Source: a virus. Taken from it: a stretch of 52,188 nucleotides of DNA. The notes beneath the pieces were generated by a model. The model saw only the letters and a program-made list of their open reading frames with translations, made no database searches and was not told the origin of the DNA. The stretch spans positions 1-52,188 of the IMG/VR virus record IMGVR_UViG_3300042569_002280, one strand, 5' to 3'. A program made the translations under genes and the position numbers. Below, one piece after another: positions 24,001 to 31,975 of this stretch (its first letter is position 1; each line of letters begins with the position of its first letter).

Positions 24001-27000
24001 GTCAAGTGGTTCTTCAGGAACTTCAGGCTCAGCAGGAACATCAGGCTCTTCAGGGTCAAGTGGTTCTTCAGGAACTTCAGGCTCAGCAGGAACTTCAGGC
24101 TCAGCAGGAACTTCAGGCTCAGCAGGAACTTCAGGCTCAGCAGGAACTTCAGGCTCTTCTGGGTCAAGTGGTTCTTCAGGGTCAAGTGGTTCTTCTGGGT
24201 CAAGTGGTTCTTCAGGAACATCAGGCTCTTCGGGGTCAAGTGGTTCTTCAGGAACATCAGGCTCAGCAGGAACATCAGGATCTGCTGGAACATCAGGAAC
24301 TTCTCCTACAGGATTAGTTGCTTCTAATTATGTTGTTAGAGGAGTTAAAGGTGGATCTACACAAACAATTACATCCGGTGCAGATGACGTAGTAACATTT
24401 GTTGATGATTTTGATCCAAATGGTTGGTTAACTTCTAATAAAATTCAACCTACAGTCGCTGGTTATTATATTGTTAATGCTCAAGTTTGGTGGGATGCTG
24501 GTGTTGTTACTAATAATCAATCTAATATCCAATTTAGAAAAAATGGATCAACCCAAGTAGCTATCAACCAAACACAGATTCTTACAGGATCTGGATATGC
24601 TCAAGAGATAGATGCTATAATTTTCTTTAATGGAACTACTGATTATATAGAAGTAACAGCATTCACAGGTAATACAACATCTCAAGTAATAAATGCTGCT
24701 AATGGCGGAACATATGTAGAAGCTTCTTTAATAGTTGGTGGTGGTACATCAGGAACTTCAGGAACATCAGGTTCAAGTGGTTCTTCAGGAACATCAGGTT
24801 CTTCAGGATCAAGTGGTTCTTCAGGAGCTAATGGTTCATCAGGAACATCAGGCTCTTCAGGATCATCAGGAACAAGTGGTAGTTCAGGTACTTCTGGCTC
24901 AAGTGGAACATCCGGATCTAGCGGTACATCAGGAACAAGTGGTTCTAGTGGAACTTCAGGAAGTAGTGGTAGTACAGGTTCTTCTGGAACATCAGGTAGT
25001 TCAGGAACAAGTGGTTCTGCCGGTTCAAGTGGAAGTTCTGGTTCTTCGGGTTCAAGTGGGGTGTCAGGTAGTTCAGGAACAAGTGGTTCTGCCGGTTCAA
25101 GTGGAAGTTCTGGTTCTTCGGGTTCAAGTGGGGTGTCAGGTAGTTCAGGAACAAGCGGAAGTAGTGGTTCTTCAGGAAGTTCTGGTTCATCAGGGTCTAG
25201 CGGTTCTTCAGGTAGCTCAGGTTCAGTAGGTACATCAGGTTCAAGTGGTTCTTCAGGAAGTACAGGAACATCAGGTAGTGCTGGTTCTTCTGGCTCAAGT
25301 GGTAGCTCAGGTTCTTCAGGAAGTGCAGGAACATCGGGTAGTAGCGGAACATCAGGTTCCTCAGGTTCAAGTGGTAGTACAGGTTCTTCAGGAAGTTCTG
25401 GAACGAGTGGTAGTTCGGGTTCTGTTGGAACTTCAGGAACGTCTGGAAGTTCTGGTAGTAGTGGGTCTTCTGGTAATTCTGGTTCTTCAGGAACTAGCGG
25501 AACATCTGGAACAAGTGGTTCATCAGGTTCTAGCGGTAGCGCTGGAAGCTCAGGAACGTCAGGTTCTGTAGGTACAAGTGGGACATCAGGTTCTAGCGGA
25601 AGTTCTGGTTCTTCAGGTACTACAGGTTCAAGTGGAACTAGTGGTTCTTCAGGAACATCTGGTACTAGTGGTAGTTCAGGAAGTTCTGGTTCATCGGGTA
25701 GTACAGGTACTTCAGGAAGCTCAGGCTCAAGCGGAACAAGTGGTTCTTCAGGGTCTAGCGGTTCATCGGGTTCTAGTGGAAGTTCAGGGTCATCTGGTAG
25801 TACAGGTTCAAGAGGGACTAGCGGAACATCTGGTACAAGTGGTACATCAGGTACATCAGGATCAAGTGGATCTACTGGTACATCAGGTTCGTCAGGATCA
25901 AGTGGTTCATCAGGATCAAGTGGATCTACTGGTACATCAGGTTCAAGTGGTTCAAGTGGTTCATCAGGATCAAGTGGATCTACTGGTACATCAGGTTCAA
26001 GTGGATCTACTGGTACATCAGGTTCAAGTGGATCAAGTGGATCTACTGGTACATCAGGTTCATCAGGATCAAGCGGATCTACTGGTACAAGTGGTACATC
26101 AGGTACATCAGGATCAAGTGGATCTACTGGTACAAGTGGTACATCAGGTACATCAGGATCAAGTGGTTCATCAGGATCAAGTGGATCTACTGGTACATCA
26201 GGTACATCAGGTACATCAGGTTCATCAGGATCATCAGGATCAAGTGGATCTACTGGTACATCAGGTTCAAGTGGATCAAGTGGTTCGTCAGGGTCAAGCG
26301 GATCAAGTGGATCTACTGGTACATCAGGTAGCTCCGGGTCAAGTGGCTCATCAGGAAGTTCAGGTTCTGCGGGTACTAGTGGAAGTGTTGGAACTTCGGG
26401 TTCTTCAGGTTCGAGTGGGTCGTCAGGAAGCTCGGGTTCCACAGGTTCAAGAGGTACTAGCGGTACATCAGGAAGTTCTGGCTCAGTAGGAACTTCAGGT
26501 ACTAGTGGAAGTTCAGGAACATCCGGTTCAAGTGGTAGTACTGGCAGTACAGGAACAAGTGGTTCGTCAGGTTCTAGTGGATCTACTGGTACATCAGGTT
26601 CATCAGGATCAAGTGGATCTACTGGTACATCAGGTTCATCAGGATCAAGTGGTTCATCAGGTAGTAGTGGAAGTTCGGGGTCATCTGGTAGTACAGGTTC
26701 AAGAGGGACTAGCGGAACATCAGGTACAAGTGGTAGTTCAGGAACATCTGGTTCAAATGGTACATCAGGAAGTTCTGGTTCATCGGGTAGTAGTGGTACT
26801 TCAGGTTCATCAGGATTAAGTGGTGTTGATGGTACAAACGGTACAAGTGGTAGTTCAGGAACGAGTGGAACCTCTGGTACATCAGGATCAAGTGGATCTA
26901 CTGGTACATCAGGTAGTTCAGGATCAAGTGGATCTGCTGGTACATCAGGTTCATCAGGAAGTGCTGGTACGAGTGGAAGTTCAGGAAGTAGTGGCTCATC

Positions 27001-30000
27001 AGGTTCTTCAGGAAGTACTGGTTCAAGAGGAACATCAGGTACATCGGGTACTAGTGGAAGTTCAGGTTCATCAGGAAGTGCTGGTACGAGTGGAAGTTCA
27101 GGAAGTAGTGGTACATCGGGTGCCAATGGAAGCAGTGGAACATCAGGTAGTTCGGGGTCTAGCGGAAGTGCTGGTTCATCAGGAAGTTCAGGTTCAACTG
27201 GAACATCTGGTTCAAGTGGTAGTTCAGGAAGTACAGGTTCTTCTGGTTCAAGTGGAACATCAGGAAGTTCAGGGTCTAGTGGTTCTTCAGGTTCTAGTGG
27301 TAGTGCTGGAAGTTCTGGTACATCAGGTGCTAATGGTAGTTCAGGAACATCTGGCTCAAGCGGTTCATCTGGCTCAAGTGGAAGTAGCGGTAGTTCTGGT
27401 TCTGTTGGAACATCAGGTTCTAGTGGAAGTAGTGGTAGTTCAGGGTCTTCAGGAAGTACTGGTTCAAGAGGAACAAGCGGTTCTTCAGGAACCTCAGGAA
27501 CAAGTGGAAGTGTTGGAACATCAGGTACGAGCGGTTCGTCAGGTTCTAGTGGTAGCACTGGAAGCTCAGGAAGTGCGGGTACATCAGGAACATCGGGGAC
27601 ATCAGGAACTTCAGGTTCAAGTGGTTCGTCAGGTTCTAGTGGTAGCACTGGAAGCTCAGGAAGTACTGGTACAAGCGGAAGTTCTGGTTCATCAGGTAGT
27701 TCAGGGTCATCAGGTTCTAGTGGAAGTGTTGGAACTAGCGGTTCATCAGGAAGTTCGGGTTCAAGCGGTAGTAGTGGAAGTTCAGGTTCTACTGGCTCAA
27801 GAGGAACATCAGGAACATCAGGTGTTAATGGTAGTTCAGGAACATCAGGGACAAGTGGTTCGTCAGGTTCTAGCGGAAGTGCTGGAAGCTCAGGAAGTTC
27901 TGGTTCTGTTGGTACTTCAGGAACATCTGGTTCAAGTGGAAGCTCGGGGTCATCTGGAAGCTCAGGAAGTAGTGGTTCATCAGGTACATCGGGAGCTAAC
28001 GGAAGTTCAGGTACAAGTGGCTCTTCAGGAAGTAGTGGTAGTTCAGGGTCATCTGGTTCTGCGGGTACATCGGGAGCTAACGGAAGTTCAGGAACATCTG
28101 GTTCAAGTGGTAGTGCTGGAAGCTCAGGAAGTAGTGGTAGTTCTGGTTCCGTTGGTACGTCAGGTTCTAGCGGTTCATCAGGAAGTTCTGGTACGAGTGG
28201 AAGTTCAGGAAGTAGTGGCTCATCAGGTTCTTCAGGAAGTACAGGTTCAAGAGGAACATCAGGTACTTCGGGAACATCAGGTACATCAGGTGCCAATGGA
28301 AGTAGTGGAACATCAGGTAGTAGTGGTTCTAGCGGAAGTGCTGGAAGCTCAGGAAGTTCAGGTTCAACTGGAACATCTGGTTCTTCAGGAAGTAGTGGTT
28401 CTAGTGGTAGTTCAGGAAGTACAGGTTCTTCTGGTTCAAGTGGAACATCAGGTTCGTCAGGAAGTTCCGGCTCATCAGGATCAAGTGGGTCTGCTGGAAC
28501 TTCAGGGGCTAACGGAAGTTCAGGAACAAGTGGTTCTTCAGGTTCTAGTGGTAGTGCTGGAAGCTCAGGAAGTTCTGGTACATCGGGTGCTAACGGAAGT
28601 TCAGGAACATCAGGTAGTAGTGGTTCTAGTGGAAGTGCTGGTTCATCAGGAAGTTCAGGTTCAACTGGTACATCTGGTTCTTCAGGAAGTAGTGGTTCTA
28701 GTGGAAGCGCTGGTTCATCAGGAAGTACAGGTTCAAGAGGAACATCAGGTACATCAGGAACATCAGGAAGTGCTGGTTCATCAGGTTCAAGTGGAAGTTC
28801 AGGAACATCAGGAGCTAACGGAAGTTCGGGAACATCCGGTACAAGTGGAAGTTCAGGTTCTTCGGGAAGTAGTGGTAGTTCTGGCTCTGCTGGTACATCA
28901 GGTGCTAATGGAAGTAGCGGAACATCAGGTAGCTCTGGTTCATCTGGCTCAAGTGGAAGTAGTGGTAGTTCAGGTTCATCAGGAACAAGTGGGGCTAATG
29001 GAAGTTCAGGTACAAGTGGTAGTTCTGGAACATCGGGCTCAAGTGGGTCGTCAGGTAGTTCAGGCTCAAGTGGAAGTTCTGGAATTAACGGTTCATCAGG
29101 AACTTCAGGTTCAAGTGGTAGCACAGGGTCTACTGGTAGTAGTGGTTCTTCAGGTAGTTCAGGAACATCAGGAAGTAGTGGGACATCGGGAAGTTCTGGT
29201 TCAAGCGGAAGTTCTGGTTCATCAGGAAGCACAGGTTCAAGAGGAACAAGTGGTTCTTCAGGAACATCAGGAAGTGCTGGTTCATCAGGTTCAAGTGGTA
29301 GTACTGGAAGCTCGGGTACTTCTGGTTCATCAGGAAGTTCTGGCTCAAGCGGATTAACAGGTTCTTCAGGAACAAGCGGTTCGAGTGGTTCTTCAGGAAG
29401 TACAGGTTCTAGCGGAAGTGCTGGAAGCTCAGGAAGTTCAGGTACATCAGGTGCTAATGGAAGCAGTGGAACCTCTGGGTCAAGTGGTTCATCAGGAAGT
29501 GCTGGCTCATCAGGAAGTTCAGGTTCAACTGGTTCTTCGGGAAGTAGTGGTTCTAGTGGAAGCGCTGGTTCATCAGGAAGTACAGGTTCAAGAGGTACTA
29601 GTGGTACATCAGGGACATCAGGGACATCAGGAAGTGCTGGTTCATCAGGTACATCAGGTGCTAATGGAAGCAGTGGAACCTCTGGGTCAAGTGGTTCATC
29701 AGGAAGTGCTGGCTCATCAGGTTCAAGTGGAAGTTCAGGAACATCGGGAAGCAGTGGTTCTTCAGGTTTTAGTGGAAGTTCAGGAACATCAGGAACAAGT
29801 GGAAGTTCAGGTTCATCAGGAAGTTCTGGAATTACTGGTTCATCGGGAACTTCAGGTTCTAGCGGAAGTGCTGGCAGCTCAGGAAGTGGAGGTTCATCGG
29901 GAACATCAGGTTCTTCGGGAACAAGTGGAAGTGCTGGTTCATCAGGAAGTTCTGGAATTACTGGTTCATCAGGTACTTCTGGTTCATCGGGTAGTTCAGG

Positions 30001-31261
30001 TTCAGCAGGAAGTTCAGGAACATCAGGTTCATCAGGAAGTGCAGGTTCAAGTGGGATATCAGGAAATGACTCTTCTAACTCAGGTAGATGGGGTTACGCA
30101 TCAGGTGGAGGGGTTCCTGGTTCGGGAAGATTTAGCGCAAGTAGTTCGACACTTTCATCTGTAATTGGTTTTGCAGTTAATGACCTTGATATTAATTCTA
30201 CCGATTACGATGAATGGTGGTTAACAGCTGAGGGGTTAGTATCTGGAGGAAATGGGATATACTTACAAGTAACTCAAGTAGGCAGTAATAATATAATAGG
30301 TCTTTATTCAGTTTCCGCGATAAATGATAATACCACATATTGGTCAATAACAGTTAAATTCATAGCTGGGAGTGGTTCTATGACCAATGCCGAAAATTAT
30401 ACAATATCTTGGGTTTACAATGGTGCTGATGGTCCTTCTGGTTCAAGTGGAACATCAGGTTCAAGCGGAAGTTCTGGAAGTTCAGGCTCTAGTGGTATTG
30501 CTGGTAGTTCGGGAACATCTGGTTCTTCAGGTTCAAGCGGAAGTTCTGGAAGTTCAGGTTCAAGTGGTATTGCTGGTAGTTCGGGAACATCTGGTTCTTC
30601 AGGAAGTAGTGGTTCTACAGGTTCAAGAGGAACTAGCGGTTCTTCAGGTTCAAGTGGAAGCTCAGGTTCAAGCGGTTCTACAGGTTCAAGAGGAACTAGC
30701 GGTTCTTCAGGTTCAAGTGGAACTAGCGGTTCTTCAGGTTCAAGTGGAAGCTCAGGTTCAAGCGGTTCTACAGGTTCAAGAGGAACTAGTGGGACATCTG
30801 GAACATCAGGTTCATCTGGAACATCATCAACGGTTTATGTGGGTAATGCTAATGGTGCCGGTATTACTAATGGTGCTAGAGGTTCTATTTATTTAGGAGG
30901 AACCCCCGTTGCCACGGTTGCGGTTACCGCAGGTGATTACGGAGGTGGCGCAACTGATTTTATGCCAGGATACCCAATGCCGGCAGGAACTGCAAGTAAA
31001 ATGAGAGTTATTACAAGAAGTGCTAATCCTGCTCTAAATAGTTTAGAGGTCTATGTTGCTAATGCTACTACATCAACATTAGGTGCTAAAGTTACAATAG
31101 CCGCTGGGTCAGCCGCAGGAGTTTACACTACAGATGACGGAACAACAGTTACGTACTCAGTTGGTGATAGATTATATTGTATTGCTAAAAATCCTAATGT
31201 GGGGGGAGGAGCGACTTCCGCACAAATAACTACAGTATCATTTAATTTTACACCTAGCTAA
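21017..31261 (+). CDS. Giant Ser/Thr-Ser-Gly repeat tail fibre, 3414 aa
   Basis: A single uninterrupted 10.2-kb gene. Residues 1-231 are an ordinary beta-rich attachment domain (QIGATGG, YRAFSYKNLPEGQPFNQEIL). Then three blocks of x-x-Gly triplets, almost all SSG or TSG, run at ~232-1095, ~1243-3016 and ~3139-3271. Between blocks 1 and 2 (~1096-1242) is a C1q/TNF-like jelly-roll (VAGYYIVNAQVWW, FRKNGSTQV, DYIEVTAF). Between 2 and 3 (~3017-3138) is another small beta domain (EWWLTAEGL, GIYLQVTQ). The C-terminal ~143 residues form a non-repetitive tip. Glycine at every third position recalls collagen or polyglycine-II fibres, but proline is absent. About two thirds of repeat residues carry hydroxyls, ideal for O-glycosylation. 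Fibre assignment comes from neighbours and architecture. Confidence 0.85.
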   Translation: MLTDNLFSGIVDFTDGSLSSLVGITGSATYGSSVITGVDSTIIPGLTAGLSVRALPEGILNPSTTIVSLGSNTVEFSNPVGYTGSANFYIELSSGNYLLNNALFVDVNNIYNVGDIPDYQIGATGGLVISPFAIYTQGRYNDQKNLKAIYEKYIITKVLSRNTVTNRFSAIVTWGFSGSAPTSVNTGQTVLPITQLSPNNLLPPIIDYRAFSYKNLPEGQPFNQEILKVLDSGGSGGSGGSGTSGTSGSSGSSGTSGTSGSSGTSGTDGSSGTSGTDGSSGTSGTSGTDGSSGTSGTDGSSGTSGSSGTSGTDGSSGSSGTDGSSGTSGTSGADGSSGTSGTSGSSGSSGESGSSGSSGESGTSGSSGSSGESGSSGSSGESGTSGSSGESGSSGSSGESGTSGSSGTSGSSGTSGESGTSGSSGTSGSSGSSGESGSSGSSGESGTSGSSGTSGSSGTSGESGTSGSSGESGTSGSSGTSGSSGTSGESGTSGTSGSSGTSGSSGSSGESGTSGSSGTSGSSGTSGESGTSGSSGESGTSGTSGSSGTSGSSGTSGESGTSGSSGESGTSGSSGTSGSSGSSGSSGTSGSSGTSGSSGTSGSSGSSGSSGSSGSSGTSGSSGSSGSSGSSGSSGSSGTSGSSGSSGSSGSSGSSGTSGSSGSSGSSGSSGSSGTSGSSGSSGSSGSSGSSGTSGSSGTSGSSGTSGSSGTSGSSGTSGSSGSSGSSGTSGTSGSSGSSGSSGTSGSSGTSGSSGSSGSSGSSGSSGTSGSSGSSGSSGSSGSSGTSGSSGSSGSSGSSGSSGTSGSSGSSGSSGSSGSSGTSGSRGTSGSSGTSGSSGTSGSSGSSGSSGTSGSSGSSGSSGTSGSSGTSGSSGSSGSSGTSGSSGSSGSSGSSGSSGSSGSSGTSGSSGSSGSSGSSGSSGSSGSSGTSGSSGSSGSSGSSGTSGSSGSSGSSGSSGSSGTSGSSGSSGSSGSSGTSGSSGTSGSSGSSGSSGSSGSSGTSGSAGTSGSSGSSGSSGTSGSAGTSGSAGTSGSAGTSGSAGTSGSSGSSGSSGSSGSSGSSGSSGTSGSSGSSGSSGTSGSAGTSGSAGTSGTSPTGLVASNYVVRGVKGGSTQTITSGADDVVTFVDDFDPNGWLTSNKIQPTVAGYYIVNAQVWWDAGVVTNNQSNIQFRKNGSTQVAINQTQILTGSGYAQEIDAIIFFNGTTDYIEVTAFTGNTTSQVINAANGGTYVEASLIVGGGTSGTSGTSGSSGSSGTSGSSGSSGSSGANGSSGTSGSSGSSGTSGSSGTSGSSGTSGSSGTSGTSGSSGTSGSSGSTGSSGTSGSSGTSGSAGSSGSSGSSGSSGVSGSSGTSGSAGSSGSSGSSGSSGVSGSSGTSGSSGSSGSSGSSGSSGSSGSSGSVGTSGSSGSSGSTGTSGSAGSSGSSGSSGSSGSAGTSGSSGTSGSSGSSGSTGSSGSSGTSGSSGSVGTSGTSGSSGSSGSSGNSGSSGTSGTSGTSGSSGSSGSAGSSGTSGSVGTSGTSGSSGSSGSSGTTGSSGTSGSSGTSGTSGSSGSSGSSGSTGTSGSSGSSGTSGSSGSSGSSGSSGSSGSSGSTGSRGTSGTSGTSGTSGTSGSSGSTGTSGSSGSSGSSGSSGSTGTSGSSGSSGSSGSSGSTGTSGSSGSTGTSGSSGSSGSTGTSGSSGSSGSTGTSGTSGTSGSSGSTGTSGTSGTSGSSGSSGSSGSTGTSGTSGTSGSSGSSGSSGSTGTSGSSGSSGSSGSSGSSGSTGTSGSSGSSGSSGSSGSAGTSGSVGTSGSSGSSGSSGSSGSTGSRGTSGTSGSSGSVGTSGTSGSSGTSGSSGSTGSTGTSGSSGSSGSTGTSGSSGSSGSTGTSGSSGSSGSSGSSGSSGSSGSTGSRGTSGTSGTSGSSGTSGSNGTSGSSGSSGSSGTSGSSGLSGVDGTNGTSGSSGTSGTSGTSGSSGSTGTSGSSGSSGSAGTSGSSGSAGTSGSSGSSGSSGSSGSTGSRGTSGTSGTSGSSGSSGSAGTSGSSGSSGTSGANGSSGTSGSSGSSGSAGSSGSSGSTGTSGSSGSSGSTGSSGSSGTSGSSGSSGSSGSSGSAGSSGTSGANGSSGTSGSSGSSGSSGSSGSSGSVGTSGSSGSSGSSGSSGSTGSRGTSGSSGTSGTSGSVGTSGTSGSSGSSGSTGSSGSAGTSGTSGTSGTSGSSGSSGSSGSTGSSGSTGTSGSSGSSGSSGSSGSSGSVGTSGSSGSSGSSGSSGSSGSTGSRGTSGTSGVNGSSGTSGTSGSSGSSGSAGSSGSSGSVGTSGTSGSSGSSGSSGSSGSSGSSGTSGANGSSGTSGSSGSSGSSGSSGSAGTSGANGSSGTSGSSGSAGSSGSSGSSGSVGTSGSSGSSGSSGTSGSSGSSGSSGSSGSTGSRGTSGTSGTSGTSGANGSSGTSGSSGSSGSAGSSGSSGSTGTSGSSGSSGSSGSSGSTGSSGSSGTSGSSGSSGSSGSSGSAGTSGANGSSGTSGSSGSSGSAGSSGSSGTSGANGSSGTSGSSGSSGSAGSSGSSGSTGTSGSSGSSGSSGSAGSSGSTGSRGTSGTSGTSGSAGSSGSSGSSGTSGANGSSGTSGTSGSSGSSGSSGSSGSAGTSGANGSSGTSGSSGSSGSSGSSGSSGSSGTSGANGSSGTSGSSGTSGSSGSSGSSGSSGSSGINGSSGTSGSSGSTGSTGSSGSSGSSGTSGSSGTSGSSGSSGSSGSSGSTGSRGTSGSSGTSGSAGSSGSSGSTGSSGTSGSSGSSGSSGLTGSSGTSGSSGSSGSTGSSGSAGSSGSSGTSGANGSSGTSGSSGSSGSAGSSGSSGSTGSSGSSGSSGSAGSSGSTGSRGTSGTSGTSGTSGSAGSSGTSGANGSSGTSGSSGSSGSAGSSGSSGSSGTSGSSGSSGFSGSSGTSGTSGSSGSSGSSGITGSSGTSGSSGSAGSSGSGGSSGTSGSSGTSGSAGSSGSSGITGSSGTSGSSGSSGSAGSSGTSGSSGSAGSSGISGNDSSNSGRWGYASGGGVPGSGRFSASSSTLSSVIGFAVNDLDINSTDYDEWWLTAEGLVSGGNGIYLQVTQVGSNNIIGLYSVSAINDNTTYWSITVKFIAGSGSMTNAENYTISWVYNGADGPSGSSGTSGSSGSSGSSGSSGIAGSSGTSGSSGSSGSSGSSGSSGIAGSSGTSGSSGSSGSTGSRGTSGSSGSSGSSGSSGSTGSRGTSGSSGSSGTSGSSGSSGSSGSSGSTGSRGTSGTSGTSGSSGTSSTVYVGNANGAGITNGARGSIYLGGTPVATVAVTAGDYGGGATDFMPGYPMPAGTASKMRVITRSANPALNSLEVYVANATTSTLGAKVTIAAGSAAGVYTTDDGTTVTYSVGDRLYCIAKNPNVGGGATSAQITTVSFNFTPS
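21710..24303 (+). repeat. x-x-Gly repeat block 1 of the giant fibre
   Basis: About 288 triplets. Composition is zoned: GGS start, Asp triplets (TDG) to ~22020, Glu triplets (ESG) ~22050-22740, pure Ser/Thr to ~24000, then Ala triplets (SAG) to the end. From ~22750 the DNA itself is highly homogeneous, built of units such as GGTTCTAGTGGATCAAGT and GGTTCTTCAGGAACATCA, which suggests recent slippage or unequal exchange. Confidence 0.95.
24742..30063 (+). repeat. x-x-Gly repeat block 2 of the giant fibre
   Basis: About 590 triplets with more varied serine and glycine codons than block 1, so older or under less homogenisation. Ten copies of the decamer GSTGSRGTSG occur at irregular 250-640 nt spacing, and Asn triplets (GANGSSGTSG) recur between them. 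Arginine is confined to the decamer. Confidence 0.95.
30431..30828 (+). repeat. x-x-Gly repeat block 3 of the giant fibre
   Basis: About 44 triplets between the second beta domain and the C-terminal tip. It contains two copies of an IAGSSGTSGSSG unit and three closely spaced GSTGSRGTSG decamers (near 30610, 30680 and 30765), i.e. a recent local duplication. Confidence 0.95.
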
Positions 31262-31506
31262 TGGAATACACATACAAACAAATAGAAAATGGCGATTGGC
31301 AATTACTTGTTATTGTAAATGAAATACCTATTGTGTTCATTCTATCTGAAGACCTTATAGGTACTGAAGATACACCTCCTAGGGGTTTACCTGAACATAT
31401 ACAAATGATACAAGATTTTAAAGATGTTTCTAAACTAGAATATTTTATTCAACTTTTAATAGATAACCCTGGTACAGCATTTTCTATATATAATAATTTT
31501 GAATGA
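31261..31506 (+). CDS. Small acidic protein coupled to the fibre gene, unknown
   Basis: 81 residues with the start overlapping the fibre stop as TAATG. The N-terminal half is strand-like (YTYKQIENGDWQLLVIVNEIPIVFIL), and the C-terminal half is helical and acidic. Not recognised. Coupling to a giant fibre gene, and small size, suggest a fibre-assembly chaperone or a tip partner (compare T4 gp38 and gp57A), but this is position-based inference only. Confidence 0.6.
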   Translation: MEYTYKQIENGDWQLLVIVNEIPIVFILSEDLIGTEDTPPRGLPEHIQMIQDFKDVSKLEYFIQLLIDNPGTAFSIYNNFE

Positions 31507-31951
31507 TTCTGAAGTACTATAAAACTATAATCTAAGATAAATAATAATATTATAACTTATAGAGGTTTTGGATACCAATATTGGTCTTATGAAAAGATTG
31601 ATGATATGTGTGTTCATATCTATATGTGAGATGGAATATATGCATTTATGGGTAATAATACTATAATTAATAAGGTACTTTGTATAAATTCAGACGAGAT
31701 AATAAGTTATCTACCGTAATATAGCATAGCAACATTAAGATCCTTCGCATATAATACTGTTTCAACAATAGGTACTGATGTAGAGGATATTGCAGGATTG
31801 GATGTGAAGATAAGAGCGGATAACACAAACGATTCATTGAAAATAGAGGCTAAAGGAGCGGGTGAGGATATAAGATGGACCGCTTATATAGAGGGTGTTG
31901 GGATAGCGGTTTCTATAGTTCAGTAACAAACGAAACAAAGATACCTCTTAA
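31507..31951 (+). other. Gene-poor gap holding decayed coding sequence
   Basis: 445 nt without an intact gene. Two stretches read as protein without start codons: 31543-31632 (GFGYQYWSYEKIDD) and 31720-31926 (described separately). No RNA gene, strong hairpin or late-promoter nonamer is seen. It marks the left edge of the AT-richer glycosylation island. Confidence 0.55.
31720..31926 (+). pseudogene. Remnant of a tail-fibre C-terminal domain
   Basis: An open stretch of 68 codons with no ATG, preceded in frame by TAA, reads ...RSFAYNTVSTIGTDVED, then LDVKIRADNTNDSLKIEAKG and GEDIRWTAYIEGVGIAVSIVQ before the stop. The N-D-x-L-x-I-x-x-x-G then R-W-x-A-x-I/V-E pattern is typical of the C-terminal ends of phage fibre or C1q-like domains. 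It looks like the end of an older fibre gene displaced when the present fibre tip or the island was acquired. Confidence 0.5.
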
Positions 31952-31975
31952 TTGTATAATAAGGAAAGGTACTTC

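Noticed and set aside
22740-24300. Regular short repeats that could be taken for a CRISPR array
   Set aside because: There are no unique spacers; units are multiples of 9 nt inside a single open frame encoding S/T-S-G.
24682-29232. 1516-codon open frame on the minus strand rich in Leu, Pro, Glu and Asp
   Set aside because: It is the mirror of the Ser-Ser-Gly codon pattern: reverse complements of TCA/TCT/AGT and GGA/GGT contain no stop in that frame. The matching protein is low-complexity and has no start context.
21756-30896. Long plus-strand alternative frames of Val/Gln/Leu/His repeats through the fibre gene
   Set aside because: These are frame-shifted readings of the same triplet repeats; they begin and end with the repeat blocks and break at each unique domain.
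31952-31975. TTG at 31952 as the start of the triple-fusion gene
   Set aside because: The GTG at 31976 gives a canonical transferase N terminus and has a purine-rich AAGGAAAGG just upstream; the eight extra residues are polar and unlike family starts.
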